DNA from: an archaeon
GTDB taxonomy: Archaea > Asgardarchaeota > Heimdallarchaeia > Hodarchaeales > S146-22
Direction of reading: 5' to 3'
Length of the DNA: 14,081 nt
NCBI GenBank assembly: GCA_024276395.1
Contig: JAJRXH010000379.1
Location: 1-14,081, forward strand
Positions 1-7,542 of the stretch are shown one piece after another; position 1 is the stretch's first letter, and each line of letters begins with the position of its first letter. The notes below the pieces were generated by a model that made no database searches, had not been told where the DNA came from, and worked only from the letters and a program-made list of their open reading frames with translations. The position numbers were made by a program, and so were the translations under genes.

Positions 1-219
<219 letters not shown>

Positions 220-550
220 GCAGTACCATTCTCACTCGATAGCAAGTTCTTTTTTTCTTAATGACACTATAAGAAACTTTCAAAACGACAGTGGAACATA
301 AATGCAAATTAAGAAAACCTTCTGTCAGAATTTATGTTTCCTAACAAAGAAAAGATAGTAAGAAGCTATTTCCCAGTGTCCTCAATTTAAGATGAACGAA
401 ACAGTAACGATAAGGATAAGGATAAGATAATTATAAAAACGTTCGGGAACCTAAAAAACGGACAAGAAGAAAAGTAAAATGAAAAATAAAATGAAACGCG
501 AGACATTACATTAGATCTTTAGATCCTCTTAATTCTAAATAAATGCATCT
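220..550. other. AT-rich gene-free region
   Basis: This is 331 bp between the tetranucleotide tract and the 3' end of the CLC gene. It holds a T-tract on the plus strand at 248-256, which could end a transcript entering from the left. It also holds a GATAAG-type direct repeat around 409-428 and a weak 7-bp inverted repeat (297-303 with 330-336). Two tiny ATG frames (302, 18 codons; 392, 12 codons) lack a ribosome binding site. I see no tRNA-like cloverleaf and no convincing small gene. Confidence 0.6.
461..495 (-). terminator. T-rich terminator after the CLC gene
   Basis: Read on the minus strand, this stretch has repeated runs of T broken by single C, A or G bases. It begins about 55 bp past the CLC stop codon. 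No strong hairpin is needed, because archaeal RNA polymerase can stop at oligo-T tracts. The assignment rests on position and composition only. Confidence 0.45.
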
Positions 551-2530
551 TTAGCTATCATTTTCTCCAGACAAAGACATTTTTGCCTTCTGCCACCAAT
601 CTAAAGATATGTTAACAACTTTACCCTTAAGGTGCGGATACTTACTTGGAAGAAGTTCGATTATTGGTTTTTCAAGCTTCTCTCGAATAGCAGTAAGATG
701 TTTTTCGTGTTCTCTTTCCAGCATGTACTTGAAGGTCTCGATTGCCTTAACAAGATCGGACCTCGTAAATATGCCTACTATTTTCAGTTTGCCAGCGTCA
801 TCTGTTAAACAAACTGGTAAGCGTCCAATTCCATATCGGTACATCATATCCATCGCCTTCTTTATTGTCCAATGAGGCTTGGCAATGACAACCTTCTTTG
901 TAGCCAAGGATCCAATTGGTTCATCTAATTTCCCAGATACTGCCGCATACCGAAAATCACTAAAGCAAAAAATCCCTACGAGAGTTCCATCTTCTTCTAT
1001 TACTGGATATCCTCCATGCCGATATTGGACGAAAATGTCCATAAAATCTCTCACTGGTGTATCTTTCAAGATGGCAACCACGTTGGGATTCATCACGTCT
1101 TTTACCAGTAAGTAATTCAACACTTCATCAGCCGGTCTAGAGACGGTGCTAATTCCTTGCTCAGCAAGCTTTTCTGTATAAATGGACTCGGTAATAAAAT
1201 AATGATGTATCAAGAAGCTGCTAGCGCAAGAAAGCATCAATGCCGGAAAGATGAAAAAATCTCCAGACATCTCCGTTGTCATCACGATCATAGTCAATGG
1301 TGCCCGTGCAACACCAGCAAACATAGCTGCCATCCCAATGATGGCATATAGCCCAGGTGACGTCTGAATTTGCGGAAAAAGTAATTGCATAGCAAATCCA
1401 TAAGCGGCACCTAAAGTAGCCCCCATAAATAGTGATGGTGAGTAAATGCCGCCAGAAGCACCAGAACCAATGGAAATGGAGGTAATTACTATCTTAAGTA
1501 AACAGAGTAACAATAACAAGAATATCACGACTGGAAATGCATCACGAGCTAATGTTGCATATCCGAATCCAGAGAGAGCTTCACCAATAATTTTGTAACC
1601 AGAACCACGAAGATCTAATCCGTTTAATCTCAATTTCCCAGGAAACTCAAAACTAATTAATAAAATGAGTCCTACCAGTAAACCACCTACAGCAGGCTTC
1701 AAATATGGTGGAATGCGCTTGATGGTATCAAAGAAATTTTCAACAAAATACAAGGATCTCTGCCACGCTATTCCTAAAAATCCACACATAATCCCCAAAA
1801 ACAAAAAGAAAATCATCTCAACTGGCGTGTGAATGGAATACGTAGGAACGTGAAAAACAGGTGCCAACTCACCCAGTAACAAGAAATTAACCATAACAGC
1901 CGTAACAGCTCCTAACACTACTGGAATCACCGAATATACAGTAATAGAGGCCAAAATGATCTCCAACCCAAATAACACTCCTCCTAGCGGCGCATTAAAT
2001 ACTGATGCTATCCCAGCTGCGACTCCTGTCGTTATCAAGATGTTCAACTCAATCGGACGAAGCTCTAATCGTTGTCCAATTATGGAACCCAATCCCGCGC
2101 CTATCTGGGCAATTGGTCCCTCTGCACCCACACTCGACCCGGTGCCAATGGAAACGACAGAAAGTACATACTTGGCGAGAGGAACACGAGTCCTCATTTT
2201 TCCATCTTGAAGATACATGGCCACTAGAACATTCGGAATGCCATGACCTTTAGCCTCCGGAGCAAATTTATAAATGATTGGGCCGACAATTAGGCCACCA
2301 ATCATCGGCAGTAGAACGATGATCAGCCAACCCAACCCAATTCCATAAAATAAGCTTTCCCACAGTGAAACAAGATTACTCGACCCATCGGACCCAAATA
2401 GAATTCCATCCAGAATTTCTACACTTTTACGAAAAGCAAATCCCGATAGACCACCCACGATTCCAAGAATGAGAGCAAAGAAATCTAAAGTTAAGTTTCT
2501 TCGGAAAAAAATTGATTTCTCCATACTCAT
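551..2530 (-). CDS. CLC-family chloride channel/transporter with C-terminal CBS pair
   Basis: Integral membrane protein of the CLC family, which moves chloride or similar anions, often in exchange for protons. I place the start at ATG 2530 (659 aa), preceded by GGGGTGG; an in-frame GTG at 2539 would add three residues. Numbering from that GTG, the anion-pathway motifs are present. GHGIP (98-102) stands for the usual GSGIP, GAEGP (138-142) carries the external gating glutamate E140, GIYSP (364-368) matches GxFxP, and Tyr454 sits where the central pore tyrosine is expected. After GLE (191-193) the residue at the internal proton-glutamate position of E. coli CLC is Ile194. Two CBS domains (about 477-535 and 545-602) form a probable cytoplasmic nucleotide-sensing pair, followed by a helical tail. 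Family assignment is secure; channel versus exchanger cannot be decided from sequence. Confidence 0.95.
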   Translation of the reverse strand: MSMEKSIFFRRNLTLDFFALILGIVGGLSGFAFRKSVEILDGILFGSDGSSNLVSLWESLFYGIGLGWLIIVLLPMIGGLIVGPIIYKFAPEAKGHGIPNVLVAMYLQDGKMRTRVPLAKYVLSVVSIGTGSSVGAEGPIAQIGAGLGSIIGQRLELRPIELNILITTGVAAGIASVFNAPLGGVLFGLEIILASITVYSVIPVVLGAVTAVMVNFLLLGELAPVFHVPTYSIHTPVEMIFFLFLGIMCGFLGIAWQRSLYFVENFFDTIKRIPPYLKPAVGGLLVGLILLISFEFPGKLRLNGLDLRGSGYKIIGEALSGFGYATLARDAFPVVIFLLLLLCLLKIVITSISIGSGASGGIYSPSLFMGATLGAAYGFAMQLLFPQIQTSPGLYAIIGMAAMFAGVARAPLTMIVMTTEMSGDFFIFPALMLSCASSFLIHHYFITESIYTEKLAEQGISTVSRPADEVLNYLLVKDVMNPNVVAILKDTPVRDFMDIFVQYRHGGYPVIEEDGTLVGIFCFSDFRYAAVSGKLDEPIGSLATKKVVIAKPHWTIKKAMDMMYRYGIGRLPVCLTDDAGKLKIVGIFTRSDLVKAIETFKYMLEREHEKHLTAIREKLEKPIIELLPSKYPHLKGKVVNISLDWWQKAKMSLSGENDS

Positions 2531-2550
2531 ACACACCACCCCTTCATGAC

Positions 2551-2575
2551 AACCTTCTTAAGAAAGGTTTATGGA
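2551..2575. promoter_or_regulatory. Shared divergent promoter with near-palindrome
   Basis: Only 62 bp separate the CLC start (2530) from the divergent small gene (2593). Positions 2551-2569 form an inverted repeat, AACCTTCTT against AAGAAAGGTT, with one bulged A. The box GGTTTATGG (2566-2574) reads CCATAAACC on the other strand and could serve as TATA element in both directions. Rightward it would place transcription start at or just after the 2593 ATG (leaderless). Leftward it would start near 2545, just before the CLC ribosome binding site. The palindrome lies between the box and the CLC start, as an operator would. This is inferred from sequence only. Confidence 0.4.
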
Positions 2576-2592
2576 TGTTTCCTCGATGATTC

Positions 2593-2988
2593 ATGCTACT
2601 CTCTGAACTAGAACGAAAGTTATGCTTCGATATTCCAAAACTCATTCCAATTCGAGGATGCATTCACGTTTCACCTAATCACATTGAATATTTCTGCAGC
2701 GAACGGCATTTTCTCTCTCTTCTCAATGCACTCAAGACAATCCCGGATACTCAGTTACACTTCATTGGACTGAAAGAAATGTCTGCCTATTCGCCAAATT
2801 CTTCTACAAATGAAGCAAAATCATCCCCTGGTCCGATACTTCTAGTTCTCGAGCTTCTTTCCAAAGATCATTATGACATAACGATACGACGGTTTTTTAT
2901 CAGCGTATTATGTATGTGCGACCAATCAACTCTCTCAGCAATCAAACAATTCATCAAAAATTCAGAGAATGATCTTTTTCAATTGTAG
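2593..2988 (+). CDS. Hypothetical protein, 131 aa
   Basis: I do not recognise this protein. It has no signal peptide and no convincing membrane segment. It seems to alternate helical stretches (SLLNALKTI, STLSAIKQFIKN) with strand-like ones (PILLVLELL), joined by a polar Ser/Asn/Pro linker around residues 66-80. Five cysteines (11, 23, 35, 107, 109) include a CxC near the end, but there is no clear metal-binding pattern. The gene is divergent from the CLC gene and probably leaderless: a TTTATG box lies about 23 bp upstream of the ATG and no Shine-Dalgarno sequence is visible. A T7 run at 3052-3058 may end its transcript. It is probably real, being the only open frame in a 700-bp gap with a plausible promoter, but nothing in it confirms expression. 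Confidence 0.6.
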   Translation: MLLSELERKLCFDIPKLIPIRGCIHVSPNHIEYFCSERHFLSLLNALKTIPDTQLHFIGLKEMSAYSPNSSTNEAKSSPGPILLVLELLSKDHYDITIRRFFISVLCMCDQSTLSAIKQFIKNSENDLFQL

Positions 2989-3033
2989 ACCTCCAGTAAC
3001 AAGCGATTTTATCTTCTAAACCGTCACGAGACG

Positions 3034-3090
3034 TTTATACTTTTGATTCGGTTTTTTTAGGAGTTTATATTGTCAAAAGGTTTAATAAGA
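3034..3090 (+). promoter_or_regulatory. Cluster of TATA-like boxes and a T7 run
   Basis: The gap 2989-3231 holds no gene. Within it are TTTATA (3034-3039), a T7 run (3052-3058), TTTATATT (3063-3070) and a purine-preceded GGTTTAATAA box (about 3079-3088). The T7 run suits a terminator for the 131-aa gene. The later boxes could start a transcript with a leader of roughly 120-140 nt before the surface-protein gene. Which box is used cannot be told from sequence. Confidence 0.35.
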
Positions 3091-3177
3091 ATCCTAAAGG
3101 TGTGTTGTCTTGAAGAAATTCACCAAAAAATGATGATTTATCAAAAATATGACCTAGACACCGTAATTTGTCCGTGA

Positions 3178-3230
3178 ATGTATAGTTTCATGGATTTTGA
3201 TCAAGCACACACGATAAATCGGTGATTATC
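3178..3230 (+). promoter_or_regulatory. Proximal promoter and Shine-Dalgarno site of the surface-protein gene
   Basis: A GGTGAT Shine-Dalgarno sequence (3221-3226) lies 5 nt before GTG 3232 and decides that start. A TGTATAG box (3178-3184) would place a transcript start near 3206. GATAAATC (3213-3220) and GATTATC (3224-3230) are complementary apart from one bulged A. A hairpin formed from them would hold part of the Shine-Dalgarno sequence in its loop and stem. Confidence 0.5.
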
Positions 3231-3231
3231 C

Positions 3232-6200
3232 GTGAAAAATAAAAATAATTTCAAGCGACTTGCTTTGTGGACCTTTGTAGTAGGAATCATATTATCATTA
3301 GCACTCGTAGGGCCAGTAATGAGTGCCAAATCGTCAACTACCTTTCAACAAGGGTTGAACGGCCAAAAGGAAGCTGTTAAACCTAGAATGCCATCAAGGA
3401 CTTCATCATCCGAAGTAAGTTCCGATAAAAATGAGATTCTTACTGGCCAACAAAACGACAAGGGACGCACCAGTCACACCACCAAATTTGGCAACATCAC
3501 CATTACCACCAATGCATCTCGCTATTTCCCCGGTGAAACGATGGATGTTAACATCTTAGCTCCCATCAAGGAGCTCAATGGAACAATGGAATGGAAACTT
3601 TACTCCCCACTCAATGAATCCATCTTCGGATTCGATCTCTTACAATTTTTGTTATTACAAAATTTCGATTTTAGGACAAACAATGTAAGCGAATGGACAA
3701 ATGACCCAAATACGCCTTTTGACTTCATTACCGTGAGTAATGGATATCTTAATCTAACCGAACTTGCGGATGCAGACCTCGACCCAGCGCGAGTCTACGT
3801 GAACAATACTGGAATAAATCTAACCAAATTAACCATCAGCTTTGATTATCTAGGATTAACACCAAACCTCGTAGCAAATTCATCCTTCGAAGATGTAACA
3901 GGCTGGACATTCAATGCATCACTCGTTTCTCAATCTAGTAATCAAGCACATTCTGGATCATTCTCACTATTTGCCAACAAAACACCATCTAACACCGTGA
4001 TTGCCAAGCAAAATGTAACCGTTCAAGGAAAAACCCGATTAATCATCTCTGCTTGGGGAACAGGCATTAACTCAAGCAGTTATTGGCGTTTCCGCATTAC
4101 TGCCTACAACAGTTCGGGAGAAATTATTGGCTCACCAAAGAATAGTAGCCTGAGCACCACTTTATCCGAAAAAGACCTAGAAAACGGTTTTGGTATGCTT
4201 GAGACCACTTATCTCACACCTCCAAATACGAGTTTTGTCCAAATAGAATTAATTGGGTTCAACTCCTCTGAGAACGGTACCTACACCGGATACTTCGATG
4301 ATGTGATGATTACCGTCGAACCTTCATCTACCCTAGAACTACAATACTATAATGGTACCAACTGGATCAACGTTACTAATTTTCAAACGACAACCCACAA
4401 GTGGAATAGATTCAAGACAACAATTGAATTGAACTCCATAAGCATACCAGCAAACGGTACTATTTTCGCATTTGTCCTTCCAGATAATAGCACGAGCACG
4501 ACAGATCCCCCTATCACGTGGCTTTTGGATAATTTTACGTTCGTAAAGATAACTCCGCCTATTGGTAGACTTTCCCTTGCAACAGAAATCAAACGAGGAA
4601 GTGTTAATGCTACACGAATCTTTACAGTCGATGGTCAAGTCAAAAATGAAACACTTTCCTCCTCTTATGAATACTTGTTCACCGAAAAAGAAGGAAAACC
4701 AGTTGTTTCCATCAATTTCACGTTAACTTTACCAAAAGAACAAGTTTATTATGGGCCACACTCTTTAGACATTATCTACTATCCCAACGTCACGTCACAA
4801 CAAGAAACCAAGACACGCGTTGTTCTCTCCCATCTGATTTACATCGAAGACACCTTTAGATTTGAACCCTTGAAATACTATGCGCTCAGAGGAACAGTTG
4901 AGTATAGTTATAATGATACCCAGCAAAATCAAACTGTCACCATAAACCAAGTATTTTTCGAAGAAGAACCTGAGCGAATCTTCTCTCCAGGAGACAACAT
5001 TACCATCATTGGATTACTCGTACCAGAGAGTGCTGAGAAACTATTTAACAAGACTGCTGCCTTGGACACGAGCTTTTATAAATTAGAAAACGGTTTTGCA
5101 AAGTTTGAATGGCAAGGTGTCACTGGAAACATTACTTGGGGAGAAAACGGAGACAGCATTCTAAGAACGTACTCCAGCAGTGCCAAAGATATCGCCCACG
5201 GAAACTTCACTGTTGCCTATCCACTACTGACTAATTATACTAAATTCATAGCGTTGAATTTCGTCATTCCCAGTCGTGGAATATTCGGTACCGTAAATTC
5301 AACATTATTCTTTGACTTCAAAACGACACTGAGCCCTGCTGGGCATCGATTCAATGATACTGTCACCATAAAACCCTATACCGTCAACATCACCTTAGCA
5401 ACGCTAGATGTCAAGTTTAGGGTAAATATCACGCAATCTCTAATTCCCACCCAGAACCATTTCGTCCCTCTCCAAAGCATCGACGGCACCTTTACAGTCG
5501 ATCCACTACACGCTAGGACAAATCTCCTAGATAAATATCAATTCGCCAACATCACCCTAGCTAATGGAACAATCATCACCGTCAATAGAACAATCCATGA
5601 AAATATCACGCAATTCATTCCGTTAAACGACCTACATCTTAAAATGTTCCTCGATGCCGAAAATCAAGGTAATCTCACGATTTTCGATGAAAAATATGAC
5701 ATCACCATTGCCATCAACCGATTTGGTAATAAATTCAGCTGGTTCTATAAATTTAGTCCCAATGATCTCAACGGCACCTACATTCTACGAGTACTTTGGC
5801 TAGAAGCTGAAAAAGCTAATGATACTGCCTTAAAGTTCCTTGCTGTCAACACCAATAACACCAAACCAACGGAACTGAGCATCACTCTCTCGGTAAATTT
5901 CAATTTCAAGTCTTTCTATTCAACTCCCATCTCAATCATCCAAGGGAAAAACCTATTATTGAATTTCACCTTTACCATTGATGAGCTCGGTACCGATCTT
6001 TACATCCCCGGAATTAATCTTAACATCCAACTAGATGATAATGACTCTCTCGTGATTGCGGCAAGCGAAAATAATGGAATTTATACCATTAATCTCGACA
6101 CGAAAGCATTAAGCCCAGGAACTCACACCATCGACATCTACCATCGTTCCAGTGGAGTTAAGTTAGCGACCATCACGTTCACCGTCGAATTAAATCCAGC

Positions 6201-6351
6201 TCTAACAACACCAAGCGACAAATTCACACCGCCCAAGAACGAAGATCCTGCAACAACACTCCTTAGCACGATCATCATTGGTATTGCAGCCACCATCGCA
6301 CTAGGACTAGTCATTCTTCTGCCAAAACTGATCACCACACGCAAAAAATAG
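3232..6351 (+). CDS. Large secreted, membrane-anchored surface glycoprotein
   Basis: Predicted extracellular protein of 1039 aa held by one C-terminal membrane helix. An N-terminal signal peptide has a basic head (KNKNNFKR), a hydrophobic core (about 11-28) and a likely cut after MSA (about 32). A Ser/Thr/Lys-rich linker follows (33-85), then a long beta-rich ectodomain with no recognised enzyme motif. Residues about 211-363 run from NSSFE..GW to GYFDDV and resemble carbohydrate-binding-module or jelly-roll domains; the remainder looks like repeated Ig-like sandwiches. The C-terminal helix is about 1010-1031, followed by KLITTRKK as a cytoplasmic stop-transfer. I count about 48 N-x-S/T sequons, spread from residue 88 onward, which fits heavy N-glycosylation. 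The start is GTG with a GGTGAT Shine-Dalgarno. It could be an S-layer component, adhesin or receptor. The topology is well supported; the function is unknown. Confidence 0.85.
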   Translation: MKNKNNFKRLALWTFVVGIILSLALVGPVMSAKSSTTFQQGLNGQKEAVKPRMPSRTSSSEVSSDKNEILTGQQNDKGRTSHTTKFGNITITTNASRYFPGETMDVNILAPIKELNGTMEWKLYSPLNESIFGFDLLQFLLLQNFDFRTNNVSEWTNDPNTPFDFITVSNGYLNLTELADADLDPARVYVNNTGINLTKLTISFDYLGLTPNLVANSSFEDVTGWTFNASLVSQSSNQAHSGSFSLFANKTPSNTVIAKQNVTVQGKTRLIISAWGTGINSSSYWRFRITAYNSSGEIIGSPKNSSLSTTLSEKDLENGFGMLETTYLTPPNTSFVQIELIGFNSSENGTYTGYFDDVMITVEPSSTLELQYYNGTNWINVTNFQTTTHKWNRFKTTIELNSISIPANGTIFAFVLPDNSTSTTDPPITWLLDNFTFVKITPPIGRLSLATEIKRGSVNATRIFTVDGQVKNETLSSSYEYLFTEKEGKPVVSINFTLTLPKEQVYYGPHSLDIIYYPNVTSQQETKTRVVLSHLIYIEDTFRFEPLKYYALRGTVEYSYNDTQQNQTVTINQVFFEEEPERIFSPGDNITIIGLLVPESAEKLFNKTAALDTSFYKLENGFAKFEWQGVTGNITWGENGDSILRTYSSSAKDIAHGNFTVAYPLLTNYTKFIALNFVIPSRGIFGTVNSTLFFDFKTTLSPAGHRFNDTVTIKPYTVNITLATLDVKFRVNITQSLIPTQNHFVPLQSIDGTFTVDPLHARTNLLDKYQFANITLANGTIITVNRTIHENITQFIPLNDLHLKMFLDAENQGNLTIFDEKYDITIAINRFGNKFSWFYKFSPNDLNGTYILRVLWLEAEKANDTALKFLAVNTNNTKPTELSITLSVNFNFKSFYSTPISIIQGKNLLLNFTFTIDELGTDLYIPGINLNIQLDDNDSLVIAASENNGIYTINLDTKALSPGTHTIDIYHRSSGVKLATITFTVELNPALTTPSDKFTPPKNEDPATTLLSTIIIGIAATIALGLVILLPKLITTRKK

Positions 6352-6427
6352 TCTCATATGTCCCTGAACGAATCATAAACAATAAATCGAAGAGAAAACT
6401 TCTACGGAAAAAGACAAATACCTAATG

Positions 6428-6458
6428 ACTGATGTCAGTTCTTTTTTTCTTTTTCTCT
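6428..6458 (+). terminator. Terminator after the surface-protein gene
   Basis: The near-palindrome ACTGATGTCAGT (6428-6439) can form a short stem. It is followed directly by a T-rich run (6439-6457) interrupted by two C bases. It lies about 77 bp beyond the stop codon and is correctly oriented for plus-strand transcription. Confidence 0.6.
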
Positions 6459-6551
6459 TGATCATCCAAGCAAGTTCATACCAAAAGGCCACATTTTTAA
6501 AAAATGAAGATGTTCAGTCAAAATGATGTTAAAAATGATTTCTCTTCTTTC

Positions 6552-6583
6552 ACATAAATACAAATCACCAATTGATCGATTGG
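6552..6583 (+). promoter_or_regulatory. Promoter of the aldo/keto reductase gene with palindromic site
   Basis: ACATAAATAC (6552-6561) is TATA-like and would direct a transcript start near 6582, about 30 nt before the ATG. The 16-bp sequence CCAATTGATCGATTGG (6568-6583) is an imperfect palindrome whose two 8-bp arms match at 7 of 8 positions. It fills the space between box and predicted start, where a repressor would block the polymerase. The gap 6459-6551 otherwise shows only A/T-rich sequence. Confidence 0.4.
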
Positions 6584-6612
6584 GAATGAACAAGACGAGT
6601 GGATGATCTCTA

Positions 6613-7461
6613 ATGATCGATAAAGCTGATACCAAACCACTAGGAAAAGACGGAGAGAAAATACCGGTAATTGGACTTGGAACTTGGAAAATGGGGGGAA
6701 GTTTCCATCCAGATCATTCAAAAGATGAACAATGGATTAATGCTATTCAATCTTTTTGCAATCTTAGCATCAAAAAGCTAGGACAAGCACTCATTGACAC
6801 TGCTGAAATGTATGGAGCTGGTCATACTGAAGAATTAGTAAGAGATGCCATAAAATCTTTTGAGCGAGATGCTCTTTTCATCATCACGAAAGTCAGTGCA
6901 TCTCACCTTAGAAAGGACCAAATATTCACTTCTGCTAGGAAAAGTCGCGAAAGATTACAAGTCGATCAAATCGACCTCTATCTCATCCACTGGCCCAACC
7001 AAGCCGTACCTTTAAAAGAAACAATGAAAGCAATGGAAAAATTAGTCAAGGAAGGCATTGTTCGTCACATTGGCGTGAGCAACTTTGGCATAGGACTATT
7101 AGAAGAGGCACGAAGCTATCTAAATTCTGTGGATATTGTTCTCAATCAAGTCAAATACAGCTTGATGGATCGAGCACCAGAAAGAGCATTACTTCCTTAT
7201 TGCCAAAGGGAAGGAATCACCTTAATGGCCTACACTCCACTGGAACTAGGAAGACTATGCAAGAATAGGTATCTGAATGAAGTTGGAAAGAAATTAGGGA
7301 AAAGTCCTGTCCAAATTGCACTTAATTGGTTAATATGTAAGGAAAAAGTCGTAACCATCGTAAAATCTGAAAAGAAAAAACATCAAGAAGAGAATCTCCG
7401 CGCACTTGGCTGGAGACTCGATCAAAAGATATATGAAGAAATTTCACACCATTTCAAGTAG
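6613..7461 (+). CDS. Aldo/keto reductase
   Basis: Probable cytosolic NAD(P)H-dependent oxidoreductase of the aldo/keto reductase superfamily, reducing aldehydes or ketones; the substrate is not predictable. At 282 aa it has the normal length for the single-domain (beta/alpha)8 barrel. The catalytic tetrad is complete: Asp62 and Tyr67 (IDTAEMYG), Lys93 (ITKVS) and His126 (LIHWPN). The glycine-rich start IPVIGLGTW and the GVSNFG segment (154-159) are typical of the family. The cofactor-binding loop near the C-terminus reads VKSEKKKHQEENL. Its Lys-Ser and Glu-Asn positions are kept, but His257 stands where many NADPH-preferring members have Arg. The ATG is preceded by GGATGATC, a weak Shine-Dalgarno match. 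It is a single-gene unit convergent with the MMPL gene. Confidence 0.93.
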   Translation: MIDKADTKPLGKDGEKIPVIGLGTWKMGGSFHPDHSKDEQWINAIQSFCNLSIKKLGQALIDTAEMYGAGHTEELVRDAIKSFERDALFIITKVSASHLRKDQIFTSARKSRERLQVDQIDLYLIHWPNQAVPLKETMKAMEKLVKEGIVRHIGVSNFGIGLLEEARSYLNSVDIVLNQVKYSLMDRAPERALLPYCQREGITLMAYTPLELGRLCKNRYLNEVGKKLGKSPVQIALNWLICKEKVVTIVKSEKKKHQEENLRALGWRLDQKIYEEISHHFK

Positions 7462-7487
7462 GAACTGAAGATATTCATTGAAAATCA

Positions 7488-7530
7488 CATCAAAAAAAGA
7501 TTTGATGGAAAAAAAAGAAAAAGAGTTTTA
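7488..7530 (-). terminator. Terminator between convergent genes
   Basis: On the minus strand, directly past the MMPL stop codon, an interrupted run of about 13 T (7508-7526) is followed by a perfect 7-bp hairpin (CATCAAA 7488-7494 with TTTGATG 7501-7507). The T-tract suits termination of the long MMPL transcript. The hairpin is symmetric and could also slow the plus-strand reductase transcript. Confidence 0.6.
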
Positions 7531-7542
7531 ATGCAGTTATTG

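Noticed and set aside
302..430. Two tiny ATG frames (18 and 12 codons) in the left intergenic region
   Set aside because: No ribosome binding site or promoter spacing, and sequence composition matches the AT-rich background.
3112..3135. Eight-codon TTG frame after AAAGGTG upstream of the surface-protein gene, considered as a leader peptide
   Set aside because: Too short and with a poor start; nothing in its codons suggests attenuation.
3120..3160. C/D box guide RNA, prompted by an ATGATGA match
   Set aside because: No CTGA D box or internal C'/D' pair lies at the right distance.
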